DNA of 37,996 nucleotides from a virus: positions 1 to 37,996 of the IMG/VR virus record IMGVR_UViG_3300028829_002233; one strand, written 5' to 3'. Below are positions 5,613-11,465 of this stretch, piece by piece. The position numbers and the translations under genes are program-made. Below the pieces are notes generated by a model. That model made no database searches. It saw nothing but the letters and a program-made list of their open reading frames with translations, and was not told the origin of the DNA. The first letter of the stretch is position 1. Every line of letters begins with the position of its first letter.

Positions 5613-5843
5613 ATGAAAGTTTCAAATTTTATAAGTAACTTATTCAATGAATATGAAAGCGCTTTTCATAGTGAATACCGCAAAGATGGCGAGCTTTACC
5701 GCCTTTACGAATTAGCCGAGCCTCTTCCCCGTGCTGAACTTAAAAAAATTAGAAAGCGTAAAGACGTTACTAGTTGCGCAATTCAATGCGAATACGCGCC
5801 CGAGATTGTCCGCCCCGCTTTTGCTGTTAAGTGGGAGTCTTAA
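5613..5843 (+). CDS. Hypothetical protein (76 aa), first gene of cassette B
   Basis: ATG 5613 lies behind AAAGGATCAAAAAA. The protein is helical and charged (SNLFNEYESAFHSEYRKDGE, then PRAELKKIRKRKD). It ends in EIVRPAFAVKWES. No family is recognised. The stop codon is followed with no gap by the ATG of the Cys-rich gene, so the two are translated together. It may be a partner or regulator of that protein. Confidence 0.65.
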   Translation: MKVSNFISNLFNEYESAFHSEYRKDGELYRLYELAEPLPRAELKKIRKRKDVTSCAIQCEYAPEIVRPAFAVKWES

Positions 5844-6554
5844 ATGTTAAAAATTGTCGAAACATCCACCGCAAAAAAAACAGTCGGACTCGCGATAACC
5901 TACCGCGCGGGATCTAAAGATAAGTATGGAACTTGTCCGAGCGTCTGCCCCTTAAACTGCTCAAAAAAGAAAGAGAAAGAAAAGGTAGACTCCGACTACC
6001 TCGACGCGCTCTTGAAAGCTAAACCCAAGCGGGGTTTATCATTCACCTACTCCGCCGCCGACCCGTCTAATTATGCCCACCGACTAAACGAGGACTCAAC
6101 AGTTATAAATTACAGCGCGCCGACTCCTGACGTAGCCGTTGAAAAATTCAAAACAATGCCCGTCGCTGTTGTCTATCCTTGGAAACCCGAACAAAAAAAC
6201 GCGAGGCATAAAGGCGCTTTAATCGTTCGTTGCCCTGCTGAATATAAAGCCGTTAGGGGTTGCGCGGACTGTGGCGGCGGCGTCCCGCTTTGCGCAAGAT
6301 TAAATCGAAATTATATAATTGGATTTGAGCCCCACGGGGCACAGAAAAAAAAGGCCGCCGACCCAAACATAAAAGGCGGATGTTATGCCGCCAACGGTCA
6401 CACTAATCTACATTGGACGGCTACCACCTTGCAAGAGCAAGGGGATGAAACCGACGCCGAGCGCGTGACTCGTTTTGTTCGAGGCTTGCCGCCAAGGGCT
6501 ATTATTCGCCATCACATAGCTGGCGACGTGATGCAAGACTCCGCACAGGATTAA
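5844..6554 (+). CDS. Cys-rich HHIAGD-motif phage protein (DUF7227/GP88-like, unknown function)
   Basis: A 236-residue protein with a strikingly conserved-looking set of residues: GTCPSVCPLNC (C31, C35, C39), C130, C140-x2-C143, C150, GGCYAANGHTNLHW (C180), and RHHIAGDV (H223, H224, D228) at the end. I recognise the layout as a phage family of unknown function (DUF7227 or GP88-like; the exact family name is from memory). Clustered Cys plus invariant His/Asp suggests a metal- or Fe-S-bound enzyme, not a structural protein. It is coupled to the 76-aa gene before and ends just before the hairpins at 6568-6617. Confidence 0.7.
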   Translation: MLKIVETSTAKKTVGLAITYRAGSKDKYGTCPSVCPLNCSKKKEKEKVDSDYLDALLKAKPKRGLSFTYSAADPSNYAHRLNEDSTVINYSAPTPDVAVEKFKTMPVAVVYPWKPEQKNARHKGALIVRCPAEYKAVRGCADCGGGVPLCARLNRNYIIGFEPHGAQKKKAADPNIKGGCYAANGHTNLHWTATTLQEQGDETDAERVTRFVRGLPPRAIIRHHIAGDVMQDSAQD

Positions 6555-6567
6555 AACAGTTAAATAA

Positions 6568-6623
6568 GGCGGGCTCCGCCCCTCGGCCGTTGCTCCAAAC
6601 CTACGAGGCGCAACGGCTTTTTT
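6568..6623 (+). terminator. Double hairpin terminator of cassette B
   Basis: A first stem GGCGG/CCGCC (6568-6572 with 6576-6580) is followed by a perfect 8-bp stem GCCGTTGC/GCAACGGC (6586-6593 with 6610-6617) and six T. CCTCG (6581-6585) can alternatively pair with CGAGG (6604-6608), so the two folds compete. The next promoter follows at 6635. Confidence 0.8.
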
Positions 6624-6634
6624 CATATGCGATA

Positions 6635-6663
6635 TTGACAAGGGGCTGTTATTCGTCCATAAC
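6635..6663 (+). promoter_or_regulatory. Cassette promoter C
   Basis: TTGACA (6635-6640), spacer 17, CATAAC (6658-6663). An inverted copy of TATCGCATA lies directly upstream of the -35 box (6626-6634, read TATGCGATA). The leader carries AACTTTAAA at 6686-6694. Confidence 0.6.
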
Positions 6664-6710
6664 GGGTCATGAGCCACGGCTCTAAAACTTTAAAAAATGG
6701 AGAATTAACT

Positions 6711-7031
6711 ATGAAAAATATTTTTACAATAACGCTGGAACCCGTTGACGTTCGCGCCGTGATAGACGCGAATAATATTAAATGGAAACCGACGGACGCT
6801 CAATGTATCGACATTCTTGAGGAGGCTTATAGAATCAGTTGCAAAACCAACGAGGTAGGGTTGAGCGAGTCTACTATTTTATGGGCCATTGAAGAGCACC
6901 TAGACTTTGACGACTTTTGCAAAGAGGAGTTAAACACCGACTCCGATATCTACAGATATGGTTGTAAAAATTGGGAAGAAGAACTTGCGGAATCCAAGGC
7001 GCAAAACGTTTGGGGGTATGGTGATGTTTGA
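6711..7031 (+). CDS. Hypothetical acidic protein (106 aa), first gene of cassette C
   Basis: I use ATG 6711, behind AATGGAGAATTAACT. The protein starts MKNIFTITLEPVDVRAVIDA and is mostly helical and acidic (EEHLDFDDFCKEELNTDSD). No motif is recognised. Its end overlaps the next gene (start 7024) by eight bases. It has its own promoter (6635) and no close neighbour upstream. Confidence 0.65.
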   Translation: MKNIFTITLEPVDVRAVIDANNIKWKPTDAQCIDILEEAYRISCKTNEVGLSESTILWAIEEHLDFDDFCKEELNTDSDIYRYGCKNWEEELAESKAQNVWGYGDV

Positions 7032-7281
7032 TATTTATTGCTCACGTTGCGGAGAAGCTTGGTCGCAAGACTACTTGCACGAACCCGAAGAATTAGACGG
7101 GCCAGAAAACCTAACATATGAGAAAGCCGCTCACCTGTTTAGAGCTAATGGCTGTGGTTTGTTTCAACCCGAGCCGAGCCCCTGTAAACGTCCCCCGATA
7201 CAAGCCGCTGAAAAACTGCTTGCAATTAAAGCGGGCCAATCTTTGAGCGAACACCCTGACGAGTGGGCAGGCTTTATTTGA
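7024..7281 (+). CDS. Zinc-ribbon-like hypothetical protein (85 aa)
   Basis: The ATG at 7024 is preferred because GGGGG lies seven bases upstream; ATG 7018 is also possible. The N-terminus MFDIYCSRCGEAWSQDYLHE contains C6-x2-C9, and a second pair GC-x(10)-C follows (NGCGLFQPEPSPCK). I recognise the start as a widespread phage hypothetical family of the type 'xDIYCxRCGExWxxDxLH'. A structural zinc site is likely, the function unknown. It is the last gene of cassette C. Confidence 0.65.
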   Translation: MFDIYCSRCGEAWSQDYLHEPEELDGPENLTYEKAAHLFRANGCGLFQPEPSPCKRPPIQAAEKLLAIKAGQSLSEHPDEWAGFI

Positions 7282-7316
7282 TTAAATCTTGAGCCGCGAA
7301 CCATTAACCCTTGAAA

Positions 7317-7347
7317 GGTCGCCTATCTCCGTTGGCGGCCTTTTTTT
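7317..7347 (+). terminator. Intrinsic terminator of cassette C
   Basis: GGTCGCC (7317-7323) pairs with GGCGGCC (7334-7340), including one G-T, across a 10-base loop, followed by seven T. The right arm and the T run are identical to the terminator at 7961 and are joined to the next promoter by ATGGGAG. Confidence 0.8.
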
Positions 7348-7354
7348 ATGGGAG

Positions 7355-7384
7355 TTGACTCCTTATCGCATATCATCCTATAAG
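7355..7384 (+). promoter_or_regulatory. Cassette promoter D
   Basis: TTGACT (7355-7360), spacer 18, TATAAG (7379-7384), with TATCGCATA in the spacer (7364-7372). Transcription should start near 7391, exactly where the leader hairpin begins. Confidence 0.8.
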
Positions 7385-7390
7385 TAAGTG

Positions 7391-7406
7391 GCGGGAACAA
7401 TTCCGC
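7391..7406 (+). promoter_or_regulatory. 5' leader hairpin of cassette D
   Basis: GCGGG and TCCGC (7391-7395 with 7402-7406) can pair with one G-T around a six-base loop. The hairpin lies at the expected 5' end of the mRNA and recurs at 8026-8041 and 8663-8678. Such 5'-terminal hairpins are known to slow mRNA decay. Confidence 0.55.
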
Positions 7407-7431
7407 GCAAACTTTAAAACGGAGAATCAAA

Positions 7432-7932
7432 ATGACAAATACACAAGAAAAAATGAGCGATATTGAATTTAATGTTAGGTCAATAGTTAATGATATTGAA
7501 CAAGGCATTACAATTACAAAAGACGATATTGAGTTTAATAATTATGACACTGATTATCGTGAAGGCGATATGTTATCAGCATATGACTATAGAGGGGACG
7601 TACAAGAAACAACATATCTAGTACATAAAAATGATTTAAATGATTTTAATGCAGATGATTTTCATAAATGGGACAATGAATATTATAGATTATCCGAAAC
7701 AGATTACAAAGAATTGCTAAAAATTAACCCCGATCATATATGCGAAGGCTTTGCAATTCTTGTATCTTATGGTGGACCAAATATTTGGATCAATACAAAG
7801 GATAGACAAGTTGAGGGTTACTGGTGGGGCGATAACTTTACCTTACCATATAAGAATGATGAGATGGGCATTCATGATTGCGAAATTGATTTAATAGGGT
7901 GTAACCTTATATTATACGGGTTCCATCCATAA
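7432..7932 (+). CDS. Hypothetical AT-rich protein (166 aa), single gene of cassette D
   Basis: ATG 7432 follows ACGGAGAATCAAA, a ribosome site identical in three cassettes. The N-terminal half is acidic and Asn/Asp-rich. The C-terminal half reads GFAILVSYGGPNIWINTKD and VEGYWWGDNFTLPY, a pattern I have seen in short phage and plasmid proteins of unknown role. The gene is visibly richer in A+T than its neighbours, which suggests separate acquisition. It has its own promoter and its own terminator (7961). Confidence 0.65.
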   Translation: MTNTQEKMSDIEFNVRSIVNDIEQGITITKDDIEFNNYDTDYREGDMLSAYDYRGDVQETTYLVHKNDLNDFNADDFHKWDNEYYRLSETDYKELLKINPDHICEGFAILVSYGGPNIWINTKDRQVEGYWWGDNFTLPYKNDEMGIHDCEIDLIGCNLILYGFHP

Positions 7933-7960
7933 ATACATAACAACGGAGGATTAATAAAAG

Positions 7961-7985
7961 GGCCGCCACTGGGCGGCCTTTTTTT
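7961..7985 (+). terminator. Intrinsic terminator of cassette D
   Basis: A perfect 7-bp stem GGCCGCC/GGCGGCC (7961-7967 with 7972-7978) around ACTG, followed by seven T. The next promoter begins at 7993. Confidence 0.9.
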
Positions 7986-7992
7986 ATGGGAG

Positions 7993-8020
7993 TTGACTTT
8001 ATTGCATATAATTCTATAAG
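7993..8020 (+). promoter_or_regulatory. Cassette promoter E
   Basis: TTGACT (7993-7998), spacer 16, TATAAG (8015-8020). The sequence from the terminator T run through this promoter is almost the same as at cassette D. The shared motif is degenerate here (TTGCATA). Confidence 0.75.
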
Positions 8021-8025
8021 GGGGT

Positions 8026-8041
8026 GCGGGAATAATTCCGC
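8026..8041 (+). promoter_or_regulatory. 5' leader hairpin of cassette E
   Basis: GCGGG (8026-8030) and TCCGC (8037-8041) pair with one G-T. The position relative to the -10 box is the same as in cassettes D and F. The 3' arm differs from cassette F in a way that keeps pairing. Confidence 0.55.
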
Positions 8042-8065
8042 GCTTTGTCAAAACGGAGAATCAAA

Positions 8066-8572
8066 ATGACAACACAAACTAAAAAAGCAAAGTTCGCGCC
8101 TATAAATTTATTGGTCGAGGATTTAATTACGGATATTAAATTCAATCCTCTTAAGAGCAAACATCTCGACCAGTGGACACCCCCGCAACAAAGAGAAATG
8201 GCGGGACTTCTTCCCCGCTTCTTTCTTTCTGCTTTTTACGATATCGTCGAAGCTTTAACAGACAACAACCTATTCACCATTAGAGTTGAAGAGTTGTTTA
8301 CTAAACTTAAAACAGGCGTGAGTAATAAGTATCACTACGGGTCAGGTTTTACTAATGCCGCACATTGGAAAAAAGGTAATGTCGATAATGTAGGACTTTA
8401 CACCTACCCAAAAGACTCCGACCTTAGCCCAGTGATGACTTTAAATATTAAAGCTTCGGATTATAAGAATGAGGAGTGGGCTACTATCATATCCTGCCAT
8501 ATCTACGAAAGCGGTATGATAGCCATACGGAATCAAGTATCAGGTGAATGGGATATGACTCGAATGGATTAA
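8066..8572 (+). CDS. Hypothetical protein (168 aa), single gene of cassette E
   Basis: I use ATG 8066, behind ACGGAGAATCAAA, rather than an in-frame TTG in the leader. The protein begins MTTQTKKAKFAPINLLVEDL. A helical middle follows (LLPRFFLSAFYDIVEAL), then a Gly/Tyr-rich stretch and ATIISCHIYESGMIAIRNQ, probably a beta hairpin. No family is recognised. It has its own promoter, leader hairpin and terminator, like the neighbouring cassettes. Confidence 0.65.
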   Translation: MTTQTKKAKFAPINLLVEDLITDIKFNPLKSKHLDQWTPPQQREMAGLLPRFFLSAFYDIVEALTDNNLFTIRVEELFTKLKTGVSNKYHYGSGFTNAAHWKKGNVDNVGLYTYPKDSDLSPVMTLNIKASDYKNEEWATIISCHIYESGMIAIRNQVSGEWDMTRMD

Positions 8573-8597
8573 CCCGACTCAACCAAGACAAGGAAGG

Positions 8598-8620
8598 CCG
8601 CCCTCGAGGCGGTTTTTTTT
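8598..8620 (+). terminator. Intrinsic terminator of cassette E
   Basis: CCGCC (8598-8602) pairs with GGCGG (8608-8612) around CTCGA, followed by eight T. The stem, loop and T run are identical to the terminator at 8960-8982. Confidence 0.85.
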
Positions 8621-8627
8621 ATGCCAT

Positions 8628-8657
8628 TTGACATATCATTCTATATCATTCTATAAG
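8628..8657 (+). promoter_or_regulatory. Cassette promoter F
   Basis: A perfect TTGACA (8628-8633), spacer 18, TATAAG (8652-8657). The spacer repeats TATCATTC where the other promoters have the TATCGCATA motif. Confidence 0.8.
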
Positions 8658-8662
8658 GGGGT

Positions 8663-8678
8663 GCGGGAATTACCCCGC
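8663..8678 (+). promoter_or_regulatory. 5' leader hairpin of cassette F
   Basis: GCGGG (8663-8667) and CCCGC (8674-8678) pair perfectly. Compared with cassettes D and E the 3' arm changes from TCCGC to CCCGC, turning a G-T into a G-C pair, which supports a selected RNA structure. Confidence 0.6.
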
Positions 8679-8702
8679 GCTTTGTCAAAACGGAGAATCA
8701 AA

Positions 8703-8930
8703 ATGACAGTATCAACAAAACAAATCGAGACTATAAAATTTCAACTTGAGTTCATGGTTATGATGCAGGATTGCGGAAGGTTGGCCGAGGCTAACCAAAG
8801 CCTGTTGAAAATCACTACACTAATGAACCAACTCTTCGGGGTTGATGCCGTTTGGATTTTAAGGCGCGACCTGTTCGAGGCGTTAAAGTCTATTAACGAA
8901 GGACACCGAAACGAGTTAGAGGAGGCGTAG
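8703..8930 (+). CDS. Small helical hypothetical protein (75 aa), single gene of cassette F
   Basis: I use ATG 8703, behind ACGGAGAATCAAA, the third identical ribosome site. The protein looks all-helical (ETIKFQLEFMVMMQDCGRLA, then DLFEALKSINEGHRNEL). No family is recognised. It is the last gene before the terminator at 8960 and the intergenic region upstream of the large terminase. Confidence 0.65.
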   Translation: MTVSTKQIETIKFQLEFMVMMQDCGRLAEANQSLLKITTLMNQLFGVDAVWILRRDLFEALKSINEGHRNELEEA

Positions 8931-8959
8931 ATTCCAATTAGAATTTTAAAAACGAAAGG

Positions 8960-8982
8960 CCGCCCTCGAGGCGGTTTTTTTT
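8960..8982 (+). terminator. Intrinsic terminator of cassette F
   Basis: CCGCC (8960-8964) pairs with GGCGG (8970-8974) around CTCGA, then eight T. It is an exact copy of the terminator at 8598, and the following bases ATGCC also match. No promoter follows directly, so this is the end of the cassette array. Confidence 0.85.
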
Positions 8983-9037
8983 ATGCCCGCTATCCGCGAT
9001 TGAATACCTCTTATGGGGTTACCTATCCAGAAATTAG

Positions 9038-9065
9038 AAAACGCTCTTAGCAGGCATCCTATAGG
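9038..9065 (+). repeat. 28-bp dispersed repeat, copy 2
   Basis: Matches 2035-2062 at 25 of 28 bases, same orientation. Together the two copies bracket the genes from 2108 through cassette F, including terS. This copy lies 211 bases before the terL start. Confidence 0.6.
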
Positions 9066-9207
9066 GTCCCTTATGCAATTAAGGTTATAGGTAGGCGTCA
9101 AGCAGGGCGGCGGATTTTTCAGGATTTTTTTACATTTTTTTACACAACAAGGGTAAAGACCATGTTCCGCGCAAATAATTACATGAAAATTTGAATCAAA
9201 AAAATTA

Positions 9208-9248
9208 TCCTATATTTATGCTTTTTATCGCATACTATATGTGCTAAG
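9208..9248 (+). promoter_or_regulatory. Candidate late promoter 1 (terL/portal block)
   Basis: The sequence starts TCCTATATTT (9208-9217), contains TATCGCATA (9226-9234) and a TATATG box, and ends TGCTAAG (9242-9248). The same start and end, with a similar centre and almost the same length, occur at 15800-15841. It lies 28 bases before the terL start codon. Confidence 0.6.
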
Positions 9249-9275
9249 TAATAAAAAAAACGGCTAGGGACCCCT

Positions 9276-10739
9276 ATGAGCTTAGATAAAAATGTATTGT
9301 TAGAAGAGAAGAAACTTAAGTTAGAGCTTCGTCTTGCACAGCTCGAGAAGAATGATAAATGTAAAAATGATTTTTTAACTTTTGTAAAAACGGTTTGGCC
9401 TGATTTCATCGCGGGCCGTCATCATAAAATCATTGCGGAGAAGCTAGAGCGCGTGGCGCGTGGTGAGTTGAAGCGTTTAATTATTAATATGGCTCCGCGG
9501 CACACGAAGAGTGAGTTTGCTTCCTATTTATTTCCTGCGTGGTTCATGGGCCGTATGCCGAATAAGAAGATTATTCAAGCGACGCATACGACGGAACTTG
9601 CGGTAAACTTTGGTCGTAAGACTAAGAACTTGTTGGAGTCTGATGAGTTTCGAGATATTTTTCCTGAAGTAAAGTTAGCGGCAGACAGTAAGGCTAGTGG
9701 TCGGTGGGACACGAACAAGGGTGGAATGTATTATGCGGTGGGTGTGGGTTCAAACCTCGCGGGCCGTGGTGGTGACTTAGTGATTATTGATGACCCGCAT
9801 TCGGAACAGACGGCTATGTCTAATTCAGGATTTGAGGATGCTTGGGATTGGTACACTGGGGGCCCCCGCCAGAGGCTCCAACCGGGAGGTTCTATTGTTT
9901 TGGTTCAAACGCGGTGGTCCGAGAAGGATATGACGGGTCAACTTTTAAAAGCTATGGCTAAAGATCCATTAGCGGATCAATGGGAAGTTGTTGAGTTACC
10001 TGCAATTTTTGATGACGGGACCCCTTGTTGGCCTGAGTTTTGGAGCCTCGATGATTTAATCTCGGTCCGCGCATCTATACCCGCGTCTAAATGGAACGCG
10101 CAATATCAACAAAAACCTACGGGTGAGGAAAACGCTATAATAAAGCGTGAGTGGTGGAATATATGGGAAAAGGAGAAGATACCACAGCTTGAGTATGTTA
10201 TACAAAGTTATGATACGGCGTTTAGTAAAAAGCAGACGGCTGACTTTTCTGCGATTACGACGTGGGGCGTGTTTTATCCTAATGAGGGTGGTTCGGGTCC
10301 CAATATTATTTTATTAGATAGTAAGAAGGGTCGTTGGGATTTTCCTGAACTTAAGCAGATTGCTTTAGATAATTATAAATTTTGGGAACCGGACTCAGTT
10401 ATTATAGAAGCGAAAGCGAGTGGGACCCCTTTGACACAAGAATTAAGAAATCTAGGAATACCCGTTGTTAACTTTACACCGAGCCGCGGTAATGATAAGG
10501 TGACACGAGTACATAGTGTATCACCACTTTTCGAAGCGGGTATGGTTTGGGCTCCTGATGAAACATTTTCGGATGAATTGATTGAGGAGGTTGCAGCTTT
10601 TCCGAATGGGGAGTATGATGACTTAGTTGATAGTATGACACAAGCCTTGATGCGTTATAGACAAGGCAACTTTGTTCAGCTACCAACAGATGACTGGGAT
10701 CAAGAGGAAACCTCTGCTAGAGTAAAGGTTTATTATTAA
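9276..10739 (+). CDS. terL: Terminase large subunit (packaging ATPase and nuclease)
   Basis: The motor that cuts concatemeric DNA and pumps it through the portal. The ATPase domain has a Walker A-like APRHTKSE (residues 73-80), Walker B LVIIDDP (168-174), and a QTRW coupling motif (211-214). The RNase H-fold nuclease has SYDTA with D312, IIEAKASG with E378, and YDDLVDS with acidic residues near 448-452. The 487-residue length is normal. The start ATG follows CTAGGGACCCCT and the late promoter sequence at 9208-9248. The small subunit lies 5.6 kb upstream, not next door. Confidence 0.95.
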   Translation: MSLDKNVLLEEKKLKLELRLAQLEKNDKCKNDFLTFVKTVWPDFIAGRHHKIIAEKLERVARGELKRLIINMAPRHTKSEFASYLFPAWFMGRMPNKKIIQATHTTELAVNFGRKTKNLLESDEFRDIFPEVKLAADSKASGRWDTNKGGMYYAVGVGSNLAGRGGDLVIIDDPHSEQTAMSNSGFEDAWDWYTGGPRQRLQPGGSIVLVQTRWSEKDMTGQLLKAMAKDPLADQWEVVELPAIFDDGTPCWPEFWSLDDLISVRASIPASKWNAQYQQKPTGEENAIIKREWWNIWEKEKIPQLEYVIQSYDTAFSKKQTADFSAITTWGVFYPNEGGSGPNIILLDSKKGRWDFPELKQIALDNYKFWEPDSVIIEAKASGTPLTQELRNLGIPVVNFTPSRGNDKVTRVHSVSPLFEAGMVWAPDETFSDELIEEVAAFPNGEYDDLVDSMTQALMRYRQGNFVQLPTDDWDQEETSARVKVYY

Positions 10740-10761
10740 TGTTTGAATTAGAAGGTACCAA

Positions 10762-11463
10762 ATGGACACTATAGTAAATCTAGGGGCAGGCGGTTTTATT
10801 AATTACTTACAGGACGGCGGTGCGGCTGTAGATTTTCCAGAACCATTGAACATGAATGATTATAAGGTTTTCCCATATGAGGAGCCTAGTTTTGACCCTT
10901 ACCGCCCAGACGAGATATACGAACCTGCTAATACTTATGATACAACAGAATCACGTCCTATATTTGGTGTAGGTCTTGAATCTTTAAGGGACCGTGTTGA
11001 AGACATGCGGGCCGCGGACCCCGAATCTACTATGGATCTTACGCGCGAAGGTATTCTTTCTATGAAAGATCAGATGGAAAGTTTACAAGAACAATTTTCG
11101 GGAGCGAAACCTTACCATTTAAGTGATCCGGGAGCGGAACCTTACCCTTTAGGTGAGATGTACGAACCTGCTAATACTACAGAATCAGTGGAAGAGTCTA
11201 TGCGCCCTACACATGAGGGCTTAGGTATTTCAGCGTTAATAGAAACGGATGGATCACCTGATGCTGTGCGTAAATACCTAATGGAAGCTGTAAGAAAAGA
11301 GGCTCCTGCTCGTAAGATGGATAAACGCAACCAAGCAGTAGAGCAACGTATATTTAACGCGGCAGGTATGGAAGCTAGAGGCGAGCGTCTTGCTAATGAA
11401 GAAATGTTAAAGCAGCTTGAACGTATTATGGAAAGAGGACGTTCAAGTAACGGCGAGGATTAA
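10762..11463 (+). CDS. Hypothetical protein between terL and portal (233 aa)
   Basis: No family is recognised. The N-terminus has GAGGFINYLQDGGAAVDF, a Gly-rich segment of the type also seen in the long virion proteins at the far end of the window. The middle repeats itself: YEPANT occurs twice (about residues 54 and 134), and PYHL/PYPL follow DPGAEP. The C-terminal 70 residues are charged and helical (EAVRKEAPARKMDKRNQAVE). It ends three bases before the portal gene, so a head or packaging accessory role is likely. Internal duplication of an acidic, probably disordered region is visible. Confidence 0.7.
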   Translation: MDTIVNLGAGGFINYLQDGGAAVDFPEPLNMNDYKVFPYEEPSFDPYRPDEIYEPANTYDTTESRPIFGVGLESLRDRVEDMRAADPESTMDLTREGILSMKDQMESLQEQFSGAKPYHLSDPGAEPYPLGEMYEPANTTESVEESMRPTHEGLGISALIETDGSPDAVRKYLMEAVRKEAPARKMDKRNQAVEQRIFNAAGMEARGERLANEEMLKQLERIMERGRSSNGED

Positions 11464-11465
11464 GA

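Larger units (their letters stand above)
8931..9275. promoter_or_regulatory. Intergenic control region before the large terminase
   Basis: No gene is seen in these 345 bases. They hold the last cassette terminator (8960-8982), TTACCTATCC (9019-9028, also at 1597-1606), the second copy of the 28-bp repeat (9038-9065), T-rich tracts (9115-9152), TTCCGCGCAAA (9165-9175, also in the cassette D leader), and the late promoter sequence (9208-9248). It looks like a junction where regulatory pieces found elsewhere in the window meet. Confidence 0.55.
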
